A stretch of 64,000 bases of DNA, taken from Paraburkholderia sp. SOS3. Its GTDB lineage: Bacteria; Pseudomonadota; Gammaproteobacteria; Burkholderiales; Burkholderiaceae. The notes under the pieces are model-generated. The model did no database searches and was not told the origin of the DNA. It saw only the letters and a program-made list of their open reading frames with translations. Shown piece after piece: positions 37,718 to 47,989 of the stretch. Where the stretch lies: NCBI RefSeq assembly GCF_001922345.1, contig NZ_CP018811.1:806001-870000 (forward strand), in the 5' to 3' direction. Both the position numbers and the translations under genes were made by a program. Within the stretch, counting starts at the first letter, position 1, and the number at the start of each line of letters is the position of its first letter.

Positions 37718-38001
37718 CTTTTTCTCCCATAGTGCCGCGGTGCCCCCATGCCGCCCACCGGGCGCGCGCGATGCACTCGCTATAATCACGAACCGATGTC
37801 ATTTTACCGACGCCGTCTGGTTTGCCCAAGTTTGCCCCAGGTTCGCACGTCGCCGTTATGGCTTTCCGTATCGATTTTCGTGGCGGCCAGCCTCGGCGCC
37901 GGGTTCATGCCGAAGCGCTCCTGAACGACCTCAACCGTTCCGAAACGCACCTGAAACCCGCCGATATCCGTTAGTCCGACACCTTGCCGATTCCTGCCCC
38001 G

Positions 38002-39087
38002 ATGTCTGAAACCGCCTCCGTCCCCGGCTCCGTCCTGTTTCTTGCCGACTATCCGCTGCGCGCGCACAACACCTTCGGCTTCGACGTGCGCGCAAAGCTG
38101 GCGTGCCGGATCGAACGCGAAGAACAGTTGCTCGCGGCCGTGCGCGACCCGCGCGCCGCGCGGCTGCCGCGGCTCGTGCTCGGCGGCGGCAGCAATGTCG
38201 TGCTGACGCGCGATTTCGCCGGGCTCGTGCTGCTGATCGCGCTGCGTGGCCGGCGCGTCGTGGGTGAAGATGCCGATGCCTGGCTGGTCGAGGCGGCGGC
38301 CGGCGAGAACTGGCACGAGTTCGTCGCATGGACACTCGCGCACGGTTTGCCCGGGCTCGAGAATCTTGCGCTGATTCCCGGCACGGTCGGCGCGGCGCCG
38401 ATCCAGAACATCGGTGCATACGGGCTCGAAATGGCCGAGCGTTTTGCCACGCTGCGCGCGGTCGATCTCGCGTCCGGCGAGACCGTCGAGATGGACGCAA
38501 GCGCGTGCCGGTTCGGCTATCGCGATAGCGTCTTCAAGCGGGAAGGGCGCGATCGCTTCGTGATCACCTCGGTGAGGTTCCGCTTGCCGAAGGTGTGGTC
38601 CCCGCGCGCCGGCTATGCCGATGTTGCGCGAGAGCTGGCCGCTCGACAGCATGGCAGTGGCAACGTTTATGGAAGCGCGGCCGCTGCCGTTACCACGCCG
38701 GGCGCGCAGGCGATTTTCGATGCGGTGGTCCGGGTGCGCCGCGCGAAACTGCCGGACCCGCTCACACTCGGCAATGCCGGCAGCTTCTTCAAGAACCCCG
38801 TCGTGGATGCGGCGCAATTCGATGCGCTGCTCGAGCGGGAGCCGGCGTTGGTGTCGTATCCGCAGCCTGATGGGCGCGTAAAGCTGGCGGCGGGTTGGCT
38901 CATCGACCGTTGCGGATGGAAGGGGCGCGCGCTTGGCGCGGCGGCCGTTCACGACCGTCAGGCGCTGGTGCTCGTCAACCGCGGCGGCGCGACAGGCGCT
39001 GACGTGCTTGCGCTTGCGACGGCGATTCAGCGTGACGTCGCCGGGCGCTTCGGTATCGATCTCGAGCCTGAGCCGATTTTTATCTGA
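38002..39087 (+). CDS. murB: UDP-N-acetylenolpyruvoylglucosamine reductase
   Basis: A 361-residue type I (E. coli-like) flavoprotein that reduces UDP-GlcNAc-enolpyruvate to UDP-MurNAc, the second committed step of peptidoglycan synthesis. The FAD motif [38 protein letters not shown], the proton-donor serine in [12 protein letters not shown] and the C-terminal glutamate region LEPEPIFI are all present. ATG 38002 is chosen; no obvious Shine-Dalgarno is seen. It faces argG across a repeat-rich spacer. Confidence 0.94.
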   Translation: MSETASVPGSVLFLADYPLRAHNTFGFDVRAKLACRIEREEQLLAAVRDPRAARLPRLVLGGGSNVVLTRDFAGLVLLIALRGRRVVGEDADAWLVEAAAGENWHEFVAWTLAHGLPGLENLALIPGTVGAAPIQNIGAYGLEMAERFATLRAVDLASGETVEMDASACRFGYRDSVFKREGRDRFVITSVRFRLPKVWSPRAGYADVARELAARQHGSGNVYGSAAAAVTTPGAQAIFDAVVRVRRAKLPDPLTLGNAGSFFKNPVVDAAQFDALLEREPALVSYPQPDGRVKLAAGWLIDRCGWKGRALGAAAVHDRQALVLVNRGGATGADVLALATAIQRDVAGRFGIDLEPEPIFI

Positions 39088-39154
39088 CGGTGGCGGGGCG
39101 CGCGCGAGAGATCCGCTTGAACCCGCTGCTTCGAGCCCGCACGAATCGCGCGTG

Positions 39155-39233
39155 AAGCGAAAAATAAAGCGCGAAATAACGCGAGCAATAAGCGAGAAAT
39201 AAGCGAGAAATAAGCGAGAAATAAGCGAGAAAT
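39155..39233. repeat. Tandem array of an 11-bp unit (AAGCGAGAAAT)
   Basis: Four perfect head-to-tail copies run from 39190 to 39233 (39190, 39201, 39212, 39223), preceded by three degenerate copies starting at 39155, 39167 and 39178. The purine-rich strand is the plus strand. The array lies between murB and the argG terminator, both of whose genes point into it. There are no spacers, so it is not a CRISPR. Confidence 0.85.
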
Positions 39234-39268
39234 AAAAAGCGCCGATGCAGGTCCATGCATCGGCGCTT
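39231..39268 (-). terminator. Intrinsic terminator of argG
   Basis: A 13-bp perfect stem, AAGCGCCGATGCA (39237-39249) with TGCATCGGCGCTT (39256-39268), and a 6-nt loop. Read on the minus strand the stem is followed by a T-rich run from the A-rich bases 39231-39238. It lies 53 bp after the argG stop. Confidence 0.85.
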
Positions 39269-39320
39269 CCTAGATGCTTAAACCCGGGTTTAACGAAACG
39301 CCGAGCCTTAAGCGCAAGAC

Positions 39321-40550
39321 CTACGCGTCGCGCTTGCGCCGCGCATTTTCTGCGATCCGCATCCGCAGCGCATTGAGCTTGATAAAGCCGCCGGCGTCTG
39401 CCTGGTTATACGCGCCGCCGTCGTCGTCGAAGGTGGCGATGGTCTTGTCGAACAGCGTGTCCTTCGAATCGCGCGCGACGACCGACACACTGCCCTTGTA
39501 CAGCTTGACGCGCACCCAGCCGTTGACCTTTTCCTGCGTATGGTCGATCAGCACCTGAATCGCGCGGCGCTCCGGGCTCCACCAGTAACCGTTGTAAATC
39601 AGCGAGGCGTAGCGCGCCATCAGGTCGTCTTTCAGATGCGCGACTTCGCGGTCGAGCGTGATGGATTCGATGCCGCGGTGCGCCTTCAGCATGATCGTGC
39701 CGCCCGGCGTTTCATAGCAGCCGCGCGACTTCATGCCGACATAGCGGTTTTCGACCAGGTCGAGACGGCCGATGCCGTGCTTGCCGCCGAGGCGGTTCAG
39801 TTCGGTCAGCATGTCGGCCGGCGACAGGCGTTTGCCGTTCAGCGCGACCGGGTCGCCGTGCTCGTACTCGATATCGACGAACTCGGGCTGGTCCGGCGCC
39901 GCTTCCGGCGCCACCGTCCAGCGCCACATGTCCGCTTCGGCTTCGGCTTTCGGGTCTTCGAGGTGGCGGCCCTCGAACGAAATATGCAGCAGGTTCGCGT
40001 CCATCGAGTACGGCGCGCCGCCTTGCTTATGCTTCATCTCGATCGGAATACCCGACTTTTCCGCGTAGGCAAGCAGCTTCTCGCGCGACAGCAGATCCCA
40101 TTCGCGCCACGGCGCGATGACCTTGATGCCGGGTTCGAGCGCGTAGTAGCCGAGCTCGAACCGGACCTGGTCGTTGCCCTTGCCGGTCGCGCCGTGCGAT
40201 ACCGCCTGTGCGCCCGTCGCGCGCGCGATTTCGATCTGGCGCTTCGCGATCAGCGGACGCGCGATCGACGTGCCGAGCAGATACTCGCCTTCGTAAATCG
40301 TATTGGCGCGAAACATCGGGAACACGAAGTCGCGCACGAATTCTTCGCGCAAGTCGTCGATAAAGATGTTTTCCTGCTTGATGCCGAGTTGCAGCGCTTT
40401 CTTGCGCGCCGGCTCCAGCTCTTCGCCCTGACCGATGTCGGCCGTAAACGTGACGACTTCGGCGTCGTAGTTGTCCTGCAACCACTTCAGGATGACGGAG
40501 GTGTCGAGGCCGCCCGAATAGGCGAGCACGACTTTCTTGATATCGCTCAT
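39321..40550 (-). CDS. argG: Argininosuccinate synthase
   Basis: A 409-residue enzyme joining citrulline and aspartate with ATP in arginine synthesis. The N-type ATP pyrophosphatase motif is [18 protein letters not shown] at the start, with [16 protein letters not shown] and [10 protein letters not shown] further on. Full length for the family. It follows argF on the minus strand after 163 bp and ends in a strong terminator, so argF-argG supply the last steps before argH. Confidence 0.97.
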   Translation of the reverse strand: MSDIKKVVLAYSGGLDTSVILKWLQDNYDAEVVTFTADIGQGEELEPARKKALQLGIKQENIFIDDLREEFVRDFVFPMFRANTIYEGEYLLGTSIARPLIAKRQIEIARATGAQAVSHGATGKGNDQVRFELGYYALEPGIKVIAPWREWDLLSREKLLAYAEKSGIPIEMKHKQGGAPYSMDANLLHISFEGRHLEDPKAEAEADMWRWTVAPEAAPDQPEFVDIEYEHGDPVALNGKRLSPADMLTELNRLGGKHGIGRLDLVENRYVGMKSRGCYETPGGTIMLKAHRGIESITLDREVAHLKDDLMARYASLIYNGYWWSPERRAIQVLIDHTQEKVNGWVRVKLYKGSVSVVARDSKDTLFDKTIATFDDDGGAYNQADAGGFIKLNALRMRIAENARRKRDA

Positions 40551-40713
40551 GATGGACTCGTAGCTGGAAGACTAGTGCGCGCCGGCGGCCCCGGAGCGCG
40601 GAAAATCGCTATTTTGACACTAAACCGGCCCATGTCCCGCGTTTTGGACGGCGCTGACGGGTGCGAGGGACGCTGCCGCTGCGGCGGCGTGCCTCTGCAA
40701 TTGGCGCCGAAGC

Positions 40714-41643
40714 TCAGTGATTGAGCTTGCCGAGCAGCAAAAACTCCATCAGCGCCTTCTGCACATGCAGACGGTTTTCCGCTTCGTCCCAGACGACGCT
40801 TTGCGGGCCGTCGATGACTTCCGCGCTGACTTCCTCGCCGCGATGCGCGGGCAGGCAATGCATGAAGAGCGCGTCCTTATTGGCGCGCGCCATCATGTCG
40901 GCATCGACGCACCAGTCCGCGAACGCTTTCTTGCGCGCTTCGTTTTCGGCTTCGAAACCCATGCTGGTCCAGACGTCGGTGGTGACGAGATCGGCGCCGG
41001 CGCAGGCTTCGTGCGGATCGTCGAACTCCTGATAGAACGGGGCGCTTTCGGACGCAACGAGTGCGCGGTCGAGTTTGTAGCCTGGCGGCGTGGACAGGCG
41101 CAGCTTGAAACCGAGAATCTGCGCGGCCTCGATCCACGTGTACAGCATGTTGTTCGCGTCGCCGACCCACGCGACCGTCCGGTCGCGAATCGGCCCGCGG
41201 TGCTCGTAGTACGTGAAGATATCGGCCAGCACCTGGCACGGGTGATATTCGTTCGTGAGCCCGTTGATTACCGGCACGCGCGAGTTTTCGGCAAAGCGCT
41301 CGATGATGTCCTGGCCGAACGTGCGGATCATGATGATGTCGACCATCCGCGAGATCACTTGCGCGGCGTCTTCGATCGGTTCGCCGCGGCCCAGCTGCGT
41401 ATCGCGCGTGCTCATGAACACCGCATGGCCGCCAAGCTGGAAGATGCCTGCTTCGAACGACAGGCGCGTGCGCGTCGAGTTTTTCTCGAAGATCATCGCG
41501 AGCGTGCGGTCGTGCAGCGGGTGATAGGTTTCGTAGTTCTTGAACTTGCGTTTCAGAATGCGCGCGCGTTCGAGCACGTATTCATAGTCGTCGAGCGAGA
41601 AGTCCTTGAACTGCAAATAGTGGCGAATAGTTTTGGCGGTCAT
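40714..41643 (-). CDS. argF: Ornithine carbamoyltransferase
   Basis: A 309-residue enzyme making citrulline from ornithine and carbamoyl phosphate. The carbamoyl-phosphate motif FEKNSTRTRLSFEAG, the MHCLPAHRGEEV ornithine loop and VINGLTNEYHPCQVLAD are visible. Full length. Its upstream region holds a 15-bp perfect hairpin (41754-41785) that may belong to its leader. Confidence 0.97.
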   Translation of the reverse strand: MTAKTIRHYLQFKDFSLDDYEYVLERARILKRKFKNYETYHPLHDRTLAMIFEKNSTRTRLSFEAGIFQLGGHAVFMSTRDTQLGRGEPIEDAAQVISRMVDIIMIRTFGQDIIERFAENSRVPVINGLTNEYHPCQVLADIFTYYEHRGPIRDRTVAWVGDANNMLYTWIEAAQILGFKLRLSTPPGYKLDRALVASESAPFYQEFDDPHEACAGADLVTTDVWTSMGFEAENEARKKAFADWCVDADMMARANKDALFMHCLPAHRGEEVSAEVIDGPQSVVWDEAENRLHVQKALMEFLLLGKLNH

Positions 41644-41753
41644 GAAACAAATACGGCGGGTTCACCCGGCTTCGAAAGCCGGACGGCGCCGCCGTCGTTT
41701 GTGATAAGTCAATGCAGCATAAAGGATTTTCCGAGGTTTGACGAGTCAGCCGA

Positions 41754-41785
41754 CCCGGTGATCGGCCATCTGGCCGATCACCGGG
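41754..41785. repeat. Perfect 15-bp inverted repeat with 2-nt centre
   Basis: CCCGGTGATCGGCCA and TGGCCGATCACCGGG flank TC. No T-run follows on either strand, so it is not a normal intrinsic terminator. Its position 111 bp ahead of argF suggests an operator or an mRNA leader structure. Confidence 0.7.
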
Positions 41786-41855
41786 ACTGTAAGAAAATTG
41801 TTGCCGAATCGTTCGCGAAAGTCTTGTGTGCAGTGCGGAAAAAGGCTCGCTGCGC

Positions 41856-41861
41856 TATAAT
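41856..41861 (+). promoter_or_regulatory. Candidate -10 element for the DUF3579 gene
   Basis: The sequence GCGCTATAATCG contains a perfect TATAAT. A -35 match at the right spacing is poor (TTGTGT at 41824-41829 is too far). It is the best promoter signal in the spacer. Confidence 0.45.
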
Positions 41862-42149
41862 CGACGGGTTTTTCAAAGCCCAGCAGGCAGGCTCCATGCT
41901 TGCGGAACACGGCTTACAGATAAGACGCGGCGTGTGAGTGCACGGAGGAGTGCGCGCGGGGACAGGCCTGACAGGTGCCGACAGGTGACCTCGAAGGTGG
42001 TACCGCAGTTGGCCTCGACACGCCAAAGCGTTGCGATGAACATTTCAAGCGTATCGTACGCATCAGATACGCGTATGGATCTCGCGTGGTCGTGTTTCAG
42101 GTAGCTTTTCCGTTGGCGCTCCGCTGGGCAGTCACTCAGGGTTTCCTAC

Positions 42150-42485
42150 ATGGCCGACACACCCCCAACCGAGTTCTTCATTCAAGGCATCACCAGCACG
42201 GGAAAGAAGTTTCGGCCGAGCGACTGGTCGGAGCGTCTCGCTGGCGTGATGTCGGGTTTCGGTCCGGGGGCGCGGGGGCCGAATGCGCGCCTGCAATATT
42301 CGCTGTACGTGCGGCCAACCATCCTGGGCGACCTCAAGTGCGTGATCCTCGACTCCCGGTTGCGCGATATCGAGCCGATGGCGTTTGACTTCGTGATGAA
42401 CTTCGCGAAAGACAACGATCTCGTCGTCACCGAAGCGTGCGAATTGCCGCCGCATCACGGGACACAGCAAGGCAGGACGTTCTAA
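42150..42485 (+). CDS. DUF3579 domain-containing protein
   Basis: A 111-residue cytoplasmic protein of a family found mainly in beta-proteobacteria: FFIQGITSTGKKFRPSDWSE, then VRPTILGDLKCVILDSRL and the C-terminal MNFAKDNDLVVTEACELP. No biochemical role is established. Linkage with argF and rpsT is common in Burkholderiales. AGGG lies 8 nt ahead of ATG 42150. A strong terminator follows the stop. Confidence 0.85.
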   Translation: MADTPPTEFFIQGITSTGKKFRPSDWSERLAGVMSGFGPGARGPNARLQYSLYVRPTILGDLKCVILDSRLRDIEPMAFDFVMNFAKDNDLVVTEACELPPHHGTQQGRTF

Positions 42486-42510
42486 GGATCAGATCCGATC
42501 GAACCCGGAA

Positions 42511-42530
42511 CCCGCATAGCGGGTTTTTTA
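42511..42530 (+). terminator. Intrinsic terminator after the DUF3579 gene
   Basis: ACCCGC-ATA-GCGGGT stem-loop (42511-42525) overlaps and is followed by a run of six T (42525-42530). It is 26 bp after the stop codon. Confidence 0.85.
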
Positions 42531-42624
42531 TGCCCGAGCCGCATGCGCCAGTTTTCTTCCGGCGTATGCCCGTGTCCGACTGACACGGAACCCCCACCCG
42601 AACCCGAACCCATACCGCGGCGAC

Positions 42625-42652
42625 CAACAAAAAAGCCCGCCGAGGCGGGCTT
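42625..42652 (-). terminator. Intrinsic terminator of rpsT
   Basis: AAGCCCGCC (42633-42641) pairs with GGCGGGCTT (42644-42652). On the minus strand the hairpin is followed by a T-run from the A stretch ending at 42634. It lies 61 bp after the rpsT stop. Confidence 0.85.
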
Positions 42653-42712
42653 CAATGTAGCAGCGGAAACAGGAAACAACCCGCACGACGCGGGTTGGCA
42701 GGACTTGCGAAT

Positions 42713-42991
42713 TTACTGTGCTGCGGGGGCTTGCAGGCCCTTGACGGCTGCAGCCAGGCGGCTCTTGTGACGAGCGGCCTTGTTCTTGTGAACGATCTTC
42801 TTGTCGGCAATGATGTCGATGGTTTTCGACGATGCCTTGAAAATTTCAGCAGCCTTCGCTGCGTCGCCTGCGTCGATTGCCTTGCGCACGGCCTTGATCG
42901 CCGTACGGAACTTCGAGCGCAGCGCCGAGTTATGCGAGTTGGCCTTGGCGGCCTGACGGGCGCGCTTGCGTGCTTGTTTGGTGTTAGCCAT
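42713..42991 (-). CDS. rpsT: 30S ribosomal protein S20
   Basis: A 92-residue basic protein binding 16S rRNA early in 30S assembly. The N-terminus [20 protein letters not shown] and the helical rest fit bS20. AAGGA lies 8 nt ahead of ATG 42991. A good minus-strand promoter is visible over 200 bp upstream, giving a long leader, and an intrinsic terminator follows. Confidence 0.97.
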   Translation of the reverse strand: MANTKQARKRARQAAKANSHNSALRSKFRTAIKAVRKAIDAGDAAKAAEIFKASSKTIDIIADKKIVHKNKAARHKSRLAAAVKGLQAPAAQ

Positions 42992-43209
42992 GACGTGGTT
43001 CCTTATCCTGTTCCTGTTTCCAGTGCCGGCCCATTCGACTGACCGATGGCCGTCGGAAGACCCGGCGCTGCTTCTGGATGCAACCCGCGGAAGCGATTGC
43101 CCGCGAGCGTCGATCTGATTCGAGGTACGACAACGACGCGAAGATTGGCCTATGCCCCGCCTTTCATGCCGGATAGGCGAAAGAGGGAAGGCAAGCTTCG
43201 AAACGGGCG

Positions 43210-43239
43210 ATTATAGCAACAGAACCGCGCACCTGACAA
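43210..43239 (-). promoter_or_regulatory. Sigma-70 promoter of rpsT
   Basis: On the minus strand: TTGTCA (43239-43234), 18-bp spacer, TATAAT (43215-43210). Transcription would start near 43203 and run toward rpsT. Confidence 0.7.
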
Positions 43240-43352
43240 GGCACGCAAATTCCTGCCGAAATCACGCCCCGCGCGAGCGTTTATAGCGAACGTCCTGCTC
43301 GCGGATAGGTCCGAATCGCGTTTCGACACGCTCTTCCCTCTGGACGGACCCG

Positions 43353-43358
43353 TATAAT
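43353..43358 (+). promoter_or_regulatory. -10 element directly ahead of murJ
   Basis: A perfect TATAAT ends only 9 bp before the murJ ATG at 43368, so the start point would fall at or within about 3 nt of the start codon. No Shine-Dalgarno is present between them. The -35 match is weak. Confidence 0.5.
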
Positions 43359-43367
43359 AAGCGCCCC

Positions 43368-44918
43368 ATGAATCTATTCCGAGCCCTGTTGACGGTCAGC
43401 GGCTTCACGCTGCTGTCCCGCGTGACCGGACTGGCCCGCGAGACGCTGATCGCCCGCGCGTTCGGCGCCAGTCAATACACCGACGCGTTCTACGTCGCCT
43501 TCCGCATTCCGAACCTGTTGCGCCGCATCTCCGCCGAGGGGGCATTCTCCCAGGCCTTCGTGCCGATTCTGGCCGAGTTCAAGAACCAGCAGGGCCACGA
43601 CGCGACGAAGGCGCTCGTCGACGCCACCTCGACCGTGCTGGCGTGGGTGCTCGTGGTCCTGTCGCTGCTCGGCGTTGCTGCGGCGTCGTGGGTCGTGCTC
43701 GTCGTCGCGTCGGGCTTGCGCACCGACGGCAATGCATTCCCGCTCGCGGTCACGATGACGCGGATCATGTTCCCGTACATCGTCTTTATCTCGCTGACCT
43801 CGCTTGCATCGAGCGTGCTCAATACCTACAAGCACTTCTCGATGCCGGCGTTCGCGCCGGTGCTGCTCAACGTTGCGTTCATCTCCGCAGCGGTGTTCGT
43901 CGCGCCGCATCTGCGCACGCCTGTCTATGCGCTCGCGTGGGCTGTGATCGCGGGCGGTATCCTGCAATTCGTCGTGCAGTTGCCGGTGTTGAAGAAGATC
44001 GACATGCTGCCGCGCTTCGGGCTCAATCCGGTTCGCGCGCTCGCGCATCGCGGCGTGAAGCGCGTGCTCGCGAAGATGGTGCCGTCGATGTTCGCCGTCT
44101 CGGTGGCGCAGATCAGCCTCATCATCAACACGAATATCGCGTCGCATATCGGGCCGGGCGCGGTGTCGTGGATCAACTACGCTGACCGGCTCATGGAATT
44201 CCCGACCGCGTTGCTCGGCGTCGCGCTCGGCACGATCCTGCTGCCGAGCCTTTCGAAAGCGCACGTCGATGCCGACACGCACGAGTATTCGGCGCTGCTC
44301 GACTGGGGCTTGCGCGTGACGTTTCTGCTCGCCGCACCGAGCGCGATCGCGCTGTTTTTTTTCGCCGAGCCGCTGACCGCGACGCTCTTTCACTATGGCA
44401 AGTTCGACGGCAACGCGGTCGTGATGGTCGGGCGCGCGCTCGCCGCGTACGGCGTCGGCCTCGTGGGACTGATTCTGATCAAGATTCTCGCGCCGGGCTT
44501 TTATGCAAAGCAGGACATCAAGACACCGGTCAAGATCGGCATCGGCGTGCTGGTTTTCACGCAGGCATGCAACTATGTCTTCGTGCCGATTTTCTCGCAT
44601 GCGGGGCTCACGCTGTCGGTCGGGCTCGGCGCTTGCATGAACGCGTTGTTTCTGTTCATCGGCTTGCGGCGTCGGGGCATCTATATGCCATCGGCCGGCT
44701 GGACGCGCTTTTTCGTGCAACTGCTCGGCGCGTGTCTCGTGCTGGCCGGCGTGATGCGATGGCTTTCCGCGAGCTTCGACTGGATCGGCATGCACGACAT
44801 GCCGCTCATGCGAATCGTGCTGCTCGGCGCATGCCTCGTTCTGTTCGCCGCGCTATATTTCGGTATGCTGTGGCTGATGGGCTTCAAATACGCGTATTTC
44901 AGAAGGCGAGTGAAGTGA
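43368..44918 (+). CDS. murJ: Lipid II flippase MurJ
   Basis: A 516-residue integral membrane protein of the MOP superfamily with about 14 membrane helices, which flips lipid II to the periplasmic face for peptidoglycan synthesis. The N-terminal LTVSGFTLLSRVTGLARETL, the FRIPNLLRRISAEGAFSQAF loop with its key arginines, and DYADRLMEFP-like INYADRLMEFPTALLGVALG are diagnostic. The start has no ribosome site but a promoter -10 at -10 to -15, hinting at a leaderless mRNA. The stop overlaps the next gene. Confidence 0.95.
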   Translation: MNLFRALLTVSGFTLLSRVTGLARETLIARAFGASQYTDAFYVAFRIPNLLRRISAEGAFSQAFVPILAEFKNQQGHDATKALVDATSTVLAWVLVVLSLLGVAAASWVVLVVASGLRTDGNAFPLAVTMTRIMFPYIVFISLTSLASSVLNTYKHFSMPAFAPVLLNVAFISAAVFVAPHLRTPVYALAWAVIAGGILQFVVQLPVLKKIDMLPRFGLNPVRALAHRGVKRVLAKMVPSMFAVSVAQISLIINTNIASHIGPGAVSWINYADRLMEFPTALLGVALGTILLPSLSKAHVDADTHEYSALLDWGLRVTFLLAAPSAIALFFFAEPLTATLFHYGKFDGNAVVMVGRALAAYGVGLVGLILIKILAPGFYAKQDIKTPVKIGIGVLVFTQACNYVFVPIFSHAGLTLSVGLGACMNALFLFIGLRRRGIYMPSAGWTRFFVQLLGACLVLAGVMRWLSASFDWIGMHDMPLMRIVLLGACLVLFAALYFGMLWLMGFKYAYFRRRVK

Positions 44919-45766
44919 TCACGATGACGCGGGTTCTCGATTATTTCGGCACGCTTGTCGCCGAGGACGAAAGCCTTCCGCTGACGGAAGCCGCGCTTTC
45001 GCTCGCGCAGGACGCCTACCCCGATCTCGATCTGCAGGGTACGCTCGCGGAGATCGACGAACTGGTGCTGCGTCTGCAGCGGCGCATGCCCGACGATGCC
45101 GACGTAAAGCAGAAAGTCGGCATCCTGAACCGGTTCTTCTTTCGCGAGCTCGGCTTTGCGGCCAACGTCAACGACTATTACGATCCCGACAACAGTCATC
45201 TCAACGTTGTGCTCAAGCGGCGGCGCGGAATTCCGATTTCGCTTGCGGTGCTATATCTCGAGATTGCAAGCCAGGTCGATATTCCGGTGCGCGGCGTATC
45301 GTTTCCGGGGCACTTCCTGTTGCGTGTGACGACGCCCGAGGGCGATGTGATGCTCGATCCGACCAGCGGACACTCGTTGTCCGAATCGGAAATGGTCGAG
45401 ATGCTCGAGCCGTATGTCGCGAAGGCCGGCGACTCGGTCGGCCGCGCGCTGCGCATGTTGCTGCAGCCGGCGACACGCCGCGAGATCATCGCGCGCATGC
45501 TGCGCAATCTGAAGTCCACCTATTTGCAGACCGAGCGTTGGCAACGTCTGCTCGCGGTGCAGCAGCGACTCGTGATTCTGCTGCCGGACAGCATCGAGGA
45601 AGTGCGCGACCGCGGCTTCGCCTATGCGCGGCTCGACTATCTGCGGCCCGCGCTCGAAGATCTCGAGCGTTATCTCGGCGACCGGCCCGATGCCGACGAT
45701 GCAACGGTCGTCGAATCGCAGCTCGAGGAAATTCGCCAGCGCACGCAGCATAACGATCGGGACTGA
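44915..45766 (+). CDS. SirB1-type transglutaminase-like/TPR protein
   Basis: This 283-residue protein has a transglutaminase-like SirB1 N-domain (about residues 30-180: VGILNRFFFRELGFAANVND, GIPISLAVLYLEIASQ, FPGHFLLRV) followed by TPR-like helices (about 190-280). No catalytic function is established. I choose GTG 44915, because it overlaps the murJ stop (GTGA) and has AAGGCGAG 7-8 nt upstream; ATG 44924 is the alternative, three codons in. It is the second gene of the murJ unit. Confidence 0.85.
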   Translation: MITMTRVLDYFGTLVAEDESLPLTEAALSLAQDAYPDLDLQGTLAEIDELVLRLQRRMPDDADVKQKVGILNRFFFRELGFAANVNDYYDPDNSHLNVVLKRRRGIPISLAVLYLEIASQVDIPVRGVSFPGHFLLRVTTPEGDVMLDPTSGHSLSESEMVEMLEPYVAKAGDSVGRALRMLLQPATRREIIARMLRNLKSTYLQTERWQRLLAVQQRLVILLPDSIEEVRDRGFAYARLDYLRPALEDLERYLGDRPDADDATVVESQLEEIRQRTQHNDRD

Positions 45767-45823
45767 CGGCGTCCGTCCCGTCGCACGCAAAACGCGACGC
45801 AAGAAGGTGCGAAGAATAGAAAG

Positions 45824-45862
45824 AAAAGCCTGCAGGCGAACACATTTCGTGTGCAGGCTTTT
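45824..45862. terminator. Bidirectional intrinsic terminator
   Basis: AAAAGCCTGCA (45824-45834) pairs with TGCAGGCTTTT (45852-45862), with A-rich and T-rich flanks on the two sides. It lies between the convergent SirB1-like and SDR genes and can stop both. Confidence 0.85.
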
Positions 45863-45916
45863 TCAATTTTCATTTACGCATCGGCGACAGGCAATGGGTG
45901 GCGACCGTTGCTTCAG

Positions 45917-46675
45917 TTACTTCGGCTGCATGCGAATCGCGCCATCGAGACGAATCACTTCGCCGTTCAGCATCGGGTTGTCGAAAATCTGCTTGGCGAG
46001 CAGCGCGTATTCGACCGGTTTGCCGAGACGCGGCGGGAACGGCACCATCGCGCCAAGCGAATCCTGCACTTCCTGCGGCATGCCGAGCAGCATTGGCGTT
46101 TCGAAGATGCCTGGCGCAATCGTCATCACGCGGATGCCGTTGCGCGACAGATCGCGCGCGATCGGCAAGGTCATGCCGGCGACGCCCGCTTTCGATGCAG
46201 CGTAGGCGGCCTGGCCGATTTGCCCGTCGAAAGCGGCGACCGACGCCGTATTGACGATCACGCCGCGCTCGCCGCCCGCATTCGGTTCGAGTTTCGCCAT
46301 CGCGGCGGCGGCGAGGCGGATCATGTTGAAGGTGCCGATCAGGTTGATCGCGATGGTCTTCGAAAATGCGTCGAGCGAATGCGGGCCGTCCTTACCGACG
46401 GTTTTCATGGCCGGCGCGACGCCTGCACAGTTGACGAGTCCGCGCAGCGCACCCAGCTTCGCCGCCGCGTCGACTGCTTGCACCGCGTCGTCTTCGCGTG
46501 TGACGTCGCATTTGACGAACACGCCGCCGAGTTCCTTCGCGAGTTGCGTACCGGCTGCTTCATTCAGATCGGCGAGCACGACCTTGCCGCCGTTTTCGGC
46601 GAAGAGGCGCGCGGTGGCCGCGCCGAGCCCCGATGCGCCGCCTGTGATCAGAAATGCGTTGTCGCGGATATCCAT
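45917..46675 (-). CDS. 3-hydroxyacyl-CoA dehydrogenase-type short-chain dehydrogenase
   Basis: This 252-residue SDR resembles type II 3-hydroxyacyl-CoA dehydrogenases (HSD17B10-like). The NAD motif [20 protein letters not shown], catalytic serine in [15 protein letters not shown], and [19 protein letters not shown] are present, along with the family's [10 protein letters not shown]. It probably acts in beta-oxidation of fatty or branched-chain acids. ATG 46675 has AAGGAG 5 nt upstream. Single gene, sharing a terminator with its convergent neighbour. Confidence 0.87.
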   Translation of the reverse strand: MDIRDNAFLITGGASGLGAATARLFAENGGKVVLADLNEAAGTQLAKELGGVFVKCDVTREDDAVQAVDAAAKLGALRGLVNCAGVAPAMKTVGKDGPHSLDAFSKTIAINLIGTFNMIRLAAAAMAKLEPNAGGERGVIVNTASVAAFDGQIGQAAYAASKAGVAGMTLPIARDLSRNGIRVMTIAPGIFETPMLLGMPQEVQDSLGAMVPFPPRLGKPVEYALLAKQIFDNPMLNGEVIRLDGAIRMQPK

Positions 46676-46865
46676 ACATTCTCCTTGGCCGGTTTGCCGC
46701 GTCCGACTTGCGGCTGCGTGTCGAGCAACGATTGTAGCGGGTGCCGTTGGCACATAAAAGGCGGTATGGCATGTCGCCGCGTTCGGCAATTTGCCGTACC
46801 AATCGTCCGACAATGATTCGGATCTCTGATCAAAAGCCGGTGGCGGTTCGCGATATGTCGCGGCA

Positions 46866-46895
46866 ACAAAAAACCGCCCACTTTAGGGGCGGTTT
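46866..46895 (-). terminator. Intrinsic terminator of adk
   Basis: AAACCGCCC (46871-46879) pairs with GGGCGGTTT (46887-46895); on the minus strand it is followed by a T-run from the A stretch at 46868-46873. It lies 41 bp after the adk stop. Confidence 0.85.
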
Positions 46896-46935
46896 CCGCA
46901 AATCGCTGCAAGCGGCGGGTGATGCGCCTGTACGC

Positions 46936-47989
<1,054 letters not shown>

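Larger units (their letters stand above)
41644..42149. other. 506-bp spacer between argF and the DUF3579 gene
   Basis: The spacer holds a long perfect hairpin (41754-41785) and a plus-strand -10 element TATAAT at 41856-41861. A 13-codon open frame starts at ATG 41896 (MLAEHGLQIRRGV), with no strong ribosome site. The transcript to the DUF3579 gene would have a leader of about 280 nt. No RNA family was recognised. Confidence 0.5.
42992..43367. promoter_or_regulatory. Divergent rpsT/murJ control region (376 bp)
   Basis: Contains the rpsT promoter (43210-43239, minus) and, immediately ahead of murJ, a TATAAT (43353-43358, plus). The ~210-nt stretch from the rpsT promoter to its ATG carries no gene and would be its 5' leader. 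Confidence 0.6.

Noticed and set aside
39155..39233. Repeat array considered as a CRISPR
   Set aside because: Units are 11 bp head to tail with no spacers, and no cas genes lie near.
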